From Anoplopoma fimbria (lineage: Eukaryota; Chordata; Actinopteri; Perciformes; Anoplopomatidae), in contig NC_072472.1 of the NCBI RefSeq assembly GCF_027596085.1, positions 25,115,090-25,179,089 of the forward strand: DNA of 64,000 bases. The letters run 5' to 3'. Under the pieces are notes generated by a model, which was not told the DNA's origin, did no database searches, and saw nothing but the letters and a program-made list of their open reading frames with translations. Below, piece after piece: positions 24,920 to 64,000 of this stretch (position 1 is the first letter of the stretch; each line of letters opens with the position of its first letter). The position numbers were made by a program, and so were the translations under genes.

Positions 24920-25760
24920 GGAAATGGTTCCACTTGTAAAAACACATCTACAGCCTGTCTGAAATATCTTACGTTAACCCGTCTTTAAAAGATTGCATCA
25001 ATAAAGTATTAGAAATAAGTCCAACAAACAAATAGCTGCCAACTTTAGGCCCACAATAGTGTGTTTCACTCTCTGGAAGTCACTGTCGCTTTCTCACTTC
25101 ATTTCAGTTTAGATCAACTTCTTAGGAAAACGAACACATTAATATGACACATAATATTTTTCTGGGATATCTGAATAAAAGGGACCAGAAAAATGTAGAA
25201 AAGGTTAAATCAATCAAACGAAATCTATGTTTTTGAAAAGTGAAAATTACAAACACCAGGAACGTTGCCGTGTTTGAGGGGAAGATTTAGCTGTTACACT
25301 GTGTTATCCTCACAGGTACATACAAATATAAAATGGAAATGTTACGTTTTTATGCAAAGGGTGACACAGGAGTCCACCATTTCTCCTAAAGCTAAATAAT
25401 ATAGTTTTATTGTACATTCACATTTGTTGATGAATGCCAGTACCCCGTGTATTCCACCAGGTAAGGACGTGTTGTTTTACCCTGCCAGGACAGCGACCGA
25501 CAAATGCGGCGCAGCCTTCGGTCTACCAGCCGTCCACAGCTCGCAACCCGCGGACTTACAATCAACCATTGACCCATATTTCTGTCAGGGGATACGATTC
25601 TCTCCCATCGCTATACTGTCTAAACATGAGGTGAGTACACATCGCTAACGAGCAGCAAAGCAACATGTCTGATTAGCTCGCAGTGTGAGAGCCCCGGTCT
25701 GCGATGGAAGTCTGCCTCGCAAGATGGCGACGTGGTTGAGAATTGAAAGGTGAAACACGG
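24920..25760. promoter_or_regulatory. Shared promoter interval between pigl and ncor1
   Basis: pigl starts leftward at 24919. To the right, donor-like sites at 25460/25461 (CCACCAG|GTAAGG) and 25630/25631 (CATGAG|GTGAGT) suggest a noncoding first exon of ncor1 in about 25400-25630. CpG dinucleotides are frequent from 25480 to 25740 and there is no TATA box. CAAGATGGCGACG at 25720-25732 resembles a YY1 site, which is typical near start sites of broad vertebrate promoters. The exact start is not visible. Confidence 0.5.
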
Positions 25761-28700
25761 GCTAAGTTAGCTAGCTAGCGACAACAACAACACCTGAGAC
25801 GCTGTTCTACTACCTGAATGTTAAAGTAGCATCACCCTTTAAACTGACTTTATTATCGTGCGTGTTTTTGGTGCATTTCCGGAGCAGCTCTGTTGTGGAA
25901 ACAGACCCATCCCCCAAGACAAGCGACACATCCAGTGCGTTTATATGACAGTATGGTGTTAAAGACAACAATAACAACACACAGGATGTTCTCTCTGCTA
26001 GGCCGTGTGTGACGACATGAAGTCCACCGTGGAAACCACCAGAGACATCTAAACGCATCTACAGTTAACTACCAAGAACTCCACCGTTTGAAAAGCTTAC
26101 TAACGTGAGTCGTTTTATTCTGACTGAAACGGCCTCTCCTTTAAAAAGGCCTTGAAACACTAAGGTAAATACAGTTCAAATATATGTATAAGATTTATAT
26201 GAAATCAGGTCACTAACCAGAGCTGCAACAGCTGATTCTGATGGTAAACACATTAATATCAGTTGCTATGTATAATAAAATAAAACAGGGATTTGGTTTC
26301 TTGCTAAGCAGGGATGGTGCTGTGACTGGCAGGCCTGTACCCAGGAAGGCTGGTTTTTTTTCCTAATCTTTCATTTGGAGGCCAGGAACACATAATCTAT
26401 TTGTGAAGACCTCCATTGACATATGACAAAAATCCTCCCCAACAGCAGCAGTGCAACCTTTTGTTTCCTGTTTGATTAATTGTCAGCCCTGCAGGATGTA
26501 TATTTGGTCATAACCCCAGACTTACTCATTTTCAAGCGTGAATTTTATTTTATTTAGTAATGTTGTCCATCTCAGTTGATTGGTCAATAATCTTTTTGGA
26601 AAGCAACGTAACCAAATACCCCTAAAGTTATGTAGGAGTAAATTAAATCAAGTGAAGAAAAGAATGCAATAGTAAAAGTAAAGCATAAAGTGTGGTTGGT
26701 GGTTGTAATACATTGAGGCAGCTGTAGTTATGCAAAGTGCTCTTTCTGAGCATTTTTTTTTTTTTTATTATTGTTTCAATTGCTCCTCACATTTTGAGAT
26801 GTATGTCTTCCTCTCAAATTGGACAATTTGCTTTGAGAGGATTTGTTCTCTCTTAGTTTGGCCCAAAGCCAAAAGGTGGTGCTGAAAATGAGACTTTGCT
26901 TCACATACACTGAAGAACCAGATCCATGACCTGTTTGGTGTCAGTTTTGTCTAGAAAACACTTTTTCAACTGCTTTTATGGTTTACAAATTTAAGATGCA
27001 AAGTTGTGTCATTCTATATGGGGTAAAGGATCTTGAATTTATGGTTAAAAAAATGTCATCCTCCAGCAACAATCAATGTGGCTGGTTAGTTTTTAAAAAA
27101 AACTTTTCACTGATGATATTTTTAGTATCCCTCCTGAATTTGTGAAAGTTGATCCCAAATTATGGGACCAACCAAACGATGTGGCCTGCGGATTGAAATA
27201 AAATAACAACTTCCCACCCTGGTTATGGTGGCAACGGTTGGTGCTTTTCCAACCCTGAAGTTAGCATCATAATGTCTTGGCATTGTGGCCATGCTGTAAA
27301 TCTTGCAGACCTAAAATAAAAATGCTTGAGACAGCAGAACACCGATTAATATGTTGGATCCCTGTTAGAAAAGAATCCCTTAAAAAGTGACGCATAAGTA
27401 TTTCCTGTGTGTTTGTCGGCTGTAAAATAATTGGACCAACTAAAAAGTTTATGTGTTTGTTCAATTGAAAAGTACTGTGTGACCAAGATCTTTGTGACCA
27501 TGCTTCCTGCCTCTGTCCTACTCCTTGTTTATTGCCAACAGGACTTCAACAGCTAAAATTAACTTGATAATTTCCATTCTAACAACTAACATGAACCTAA
27601 ATGAAAGTGGAGGATTGATTTGTTAATCTTGGATGAAATTATGATATCAGATAACCATGGGAAGTTATTCAGAAGCAGCCTAATGGATACACGAGTGGAA
27701 AGCTGAAACCATGATCACTCCTCGTATGATTGGTTGGCATGACGTGTAAGGTTCGCCTTGAACTTTTTTACCTTGGCTGCATAGCTGAAGTTAATTAAAA
27801 TCTGAAGAATTTTCCTATGAAAAATGTTTAGCTATGAAATGCCTATGGTACACCCTGCCAGTCCCTTTAATTAACAACAGATGTTTGAACAAGAGATGAA
27901 ATGACATGAACAATTGATAATAACGTAAGTCTGTGTGACTCATCTAATTTGCTAGCATATTTCATGTATAAAATGTGTTTTAGGAAAGAAGTAATAGAAT
28001 ACAAAGATATTTGATATTTACACATAGAATGAAAGCAAGTTGTATATGTTTTATTCATCATTACAAATTACAACTTTATTTGAATGGATTTTTAGAAGGC
28101 TAAACTTCCTGTAGATATGAGCATTGAATTACTTATCTGTAGGTTACAAATGGATTTTTTTTTAATATCCACTAGTTTTTTCATTTCTTTGGAATGTATT
28201 TTTAAATCACACAAAAGCATTTTTACAAAATAATGTTAACTATCCAACTAAACCTGTATCTTTCTAATACTGTTGATTGGTGACTCTTTAACAACCTACA
28301 GACCATTTTACAGTACAAACATAGTGTTTTTTTAATAAGAATTACATCTATCTGCAAATATTTCAAGAAAGTACATAATTCTGCTTAAAGTGTTTGTTAT
28401 TAACATAAAGTGATATTCAATATATCTGCAAAATGACTACTGACAATGTTTTTGCTGATTTGTTTATACTGAATGAATCTGTTCAGACAGAGATCTGTTC
28501 AAGTACTTTTCAACAATACCCACATGATTAGGTATGTACAACTCAAACTACTCAGTCAAGGTTGGGGAAGATCTGAATTTTTGATGGACGTGGAGACTTG
28601 AATCCTGCATTTTTTATTATTAGATTTTAGACCACTGTAAAGAACAAATAAAATCCAGGCTGATAACAAATTCACCAGTTAAATCAAATTATCTCAGTTA

Positions 28701-29335
28701 TCCATTTTTAAAGAACAGGCCCCTGTTCTTTCAGACCACAGAGATACTGTTTTGGTGTTTTCCAGAGCTGCAACTGCACATCTCTGTTTCGTTATGTACC
28801 AGTTGTTCCAAGATCATCTTTGCACTTTTGGGTAAAAACCTTGCCACCGCTGCAGGTAAGGTAAGCGCTAAGAGGGGTGTATTTTGGATTTGATTCTAAC
28901 TCGTATACCTACACTGGAAATAAGAGTCGATATCATATTCACTCACCTGCATGGAAACAGAAATATTAGGAGAAAAAAAAAGATGCTGGACTTTCCAATG
29001 AGATCAGTGCATACTATCATTAAGATTTGTAGCGCTCCACTATCATTAAGATTTGTAGTGCCCCCTCTTGTAGTGCAAACTTATTTAGTGCACACTAACT
29101 TGATAGCATACTTGATGCTCAATAGACTTCTTCCAACCTCTCTGACTGATGCTGCAGCAGCAGTCTCTCAAACATGCTGTATTTCTTTTAACAACAAAAC
29201 TAGTTTGATTTAATGTAAGTTGTCTGCTTTTTTTTCTTTCTTAGATTCTTACTTGTGCAGGCTTCGATATATTCATCTGAATGTCTAAAAATGTGACTAA
29301 CAAAAAAAACATTTTCTGCTTGTATCTTGGTGCAG
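25761..29335. other. Presumed 5'UTR intron region of ncor1
   Basis: AT-rich DNA between the promoter interval and the first coding exon. It holds a possible noncoding exon at 28766-28855 (acceptor GTGTTTTCCAG, donor GTAAGG) and a 26-bp tandem duplication at 29013-29064. No coding pattern. Confidence 0.45.
29013..29064. repeat. 26-bp direct tandem duplication
   Basis: ACTATCATTAAGATTTGTAG followed by CGCTCC, then the same 20-mer followed by TGCCCC. Confidence 0.95.
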
Positions 29336-29419
29336 GTGGTTTGTGTCTCCAAACATGGTTTAGCTAAAATCTCTGAAGCAGCAGCAGCAACAGCAGCAGT
29401 CCGCTAACACGGAGTCAGG

Positions 29420-62412
<32,993 letters not shown>

Positions 62413-64000
62413 GTAAAAGCACACAAGTTCACCTCCTCCTTCCCTCCCTCTTTTCCTCCTCACTTCCCTTGCTGATACAAACTAGGCTTTCCCACTTCCA
62501 TTGAGTCTATTGTGTTTGACAATGGAGGCAATTTTTAGACTTTTTCGGTAATAGGATGTTCTGTAGTTTGGGTTGCAGTATACTTTATGTTTGAATCCCT
62601 CTTATATATCAGTTTGACATGTATTGATATCTATATTTTACAGCACAGCCTGTTTTTATATGTATATACAGAGGTACCTTGGCTCAACCGGCGAGCGAGT
62701 GAGGGATGGAGGGCGAGAGAGCAGCAATGGTTTAGAAAGCTATAGAGAGAATGAGATGAGGAAGAGGCGTTGGTGAGAACAAAGCAGTGAATCAGAGGAA
62801 TAAAATGTTATTTTCTGATTGTTTCACGGCAGCTTAGTATCAGTGATACTGAGCGGGCTGCACACCCTGCCCAGAAATGTCCGGAACACCGCAAAATAAC
62901 TTTTGGCAGTCTTTATTTTGTTTTTTTAGAAAATTCCATATATTATACTTTAAAGTTGTAGCAGAGGATGAGTGTTGTGGAGCTTTTAATCCTGTCATAA
63001 ATTGGGGTTTGGCTGTGTTTTAAAGCACTTGTGCATAAGAGAAGTTTCCTCTTTTCCAAAGGTATATGTACCCACATTGCAGTCATGTACTGAATGTTTT
63101 AAGACATTGTTAAGCTGGGATGAGAAATACATTTTGAAACCTGTGCCACAGTTCTGTCAAGGAATAATAAATGCTATTCGAGTCATTTTAGTATGACTGT
63201 GTGCAATTTTCTGACTAATCCCTCTTTGTTTGTTGATTAACAGCATTTAAAAAATATATGTATATATATTTGAGGACACGCAGAGCATGTCTCCCAGTGC
63301 CAGGCAATGCACTGTGCACTTGTACACGTGTACAGTACAGTAGCAGTCAAACAAGCATGAGCCAGCTCTTTCGGGTATAATCACATACTAGAGATGAGGT
63401 TGGTGATTTTATAACAGCAGCGATTACGTCAATGCATGAGTCAGATATCTCTGGTCTGTTCACTAGTGCACAGAGAAAACATTAGCACACTTCTTTCACT
63501 CCCAATGTTGGCTTTTATCCAACATTCTGACTCAAAAAGAGGCTGAGGTGGTGTGTGAATCACTGCTTGGCATTAGTTGCCATCATGACCAGTTTCTTTT
63601 TTTGTTGTTGATGCAGAGAATAACTTAGCATTTACCATAAAATAAATGCACTTTTCAAACCCAGTATAGCAGAAAGTACCATTTTTGTCTGTGTCGACTC
63701 AGACAATCACCTACAGTCATTTATTCCCCATAAATCCTGATCTCCTCACTTTCCCTTTATCATGTAGTATGTCATGAGCCCAATTTGTAGTGAATATGAT
63801 GAAAATTTATAGTTAAACTGAGATTTTCCTAACCCTTTTACTTAATAGGAAAGTTCCTCAGCTGTTGATGATGTTGAAATGATATTTGGACTTTTACTAA
63901 AGTTTGAATGCAATAGCTTTTCTTGTTTTCTTGTTTTTGCCAATTGGGGCAAACATATTTCCCATGCCCTGACAAAGTATGTTGTCCCTGATGGTGAACT
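62413..64000. other. ncor1 intron after coding exon 22, to window end
   Basis: No further exon was found up to 64000. The next NCOR1 exon must lie beyond the window. Confidence 0.6.

Overview
The window is animal nuclear DNA, almost certainly from a spiny-rayed teleost fish. Genes are split by GT-AG introns, repeats are dominated by fish-type elements (a Tc1-like transposon, Tc1-derived and TTAA-ended MITEs, an L2-like LINE tail, the short element containing AGCAGACGCTTTTATCC, long CA/GT microsatellites), and the proteins match vertebrate orthologues closely. Four protein-coding genes are supported: polyubiquitin (ubb-like, minus), cenpv (plus), pigl (minus) and the 5' part of ncor1 (plus, running off the right edge). 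The order and relative orientation UBB-CENPV-PIGL-NCOR1 are as I recall them for human chromosome 17p, so this is an old vertebrate synteny block.

Layout. 1-4225: a tandem array of long and short units (up to about 1.5 kb), each with an AT-rich leader, a roughly 20-bp minisatellite and a GC-rich block holding a CRE-like palindrome. 4226-4810: LINE 3' end. 4959-5024: perfect 30-bp-arm palindrome. 5936-8620: polyubiquitin gene with poly(A) signal, five intact units, a damaged 340-nt stretch, a last intact unit, a 5'UTR intron with satellites, and a TATA box. 8630-10885: intergenic, with two CCAAT motifs near 8.9 kb. 10916-12042: cenpv, four coding exons and poly(A) signal. 12281-24919: pigl, seven exons, tail-to-tail with cenpv; a decayed Tc1-like transposon fills most of its last intron and itself carries a nested insertion. 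24920-25760: short head-to-head promoter interval between pigl and ncor1. 29420-62412: 22 consecutive in-frame coding exons of ncor1 (about 1,040 residues: N-terminal repression region, coiled coil, SANT1/deacetylase-activating region, SANT2 and the following acidic linker); the remaining C-terminal half lies beyond the window.

The genes do not form one pathway. Polyubiquitin supplies ubiquitin, CENPV is a small zinc-binding GFA-fold protein, PIGL performs the second step of GPI-anchor synthesis in the ER, and NCOR1 is the nuclear corepressor that activates HDAC3. I found no evidence of an undescribed biological system. The points most worth checking are the damaged polyubiquitin unit and the interleaved repeat mosaic (both may be assembly artefacts), the Tc1 element whose inverted ends have captured the transposase tail, an unexplained coding-like relic at 49.1-49.4 kb, a possible internal first exon of ncor1 at 45.9 kb, and a 256-codon antisense ORF at 38.8-39.6 kb.
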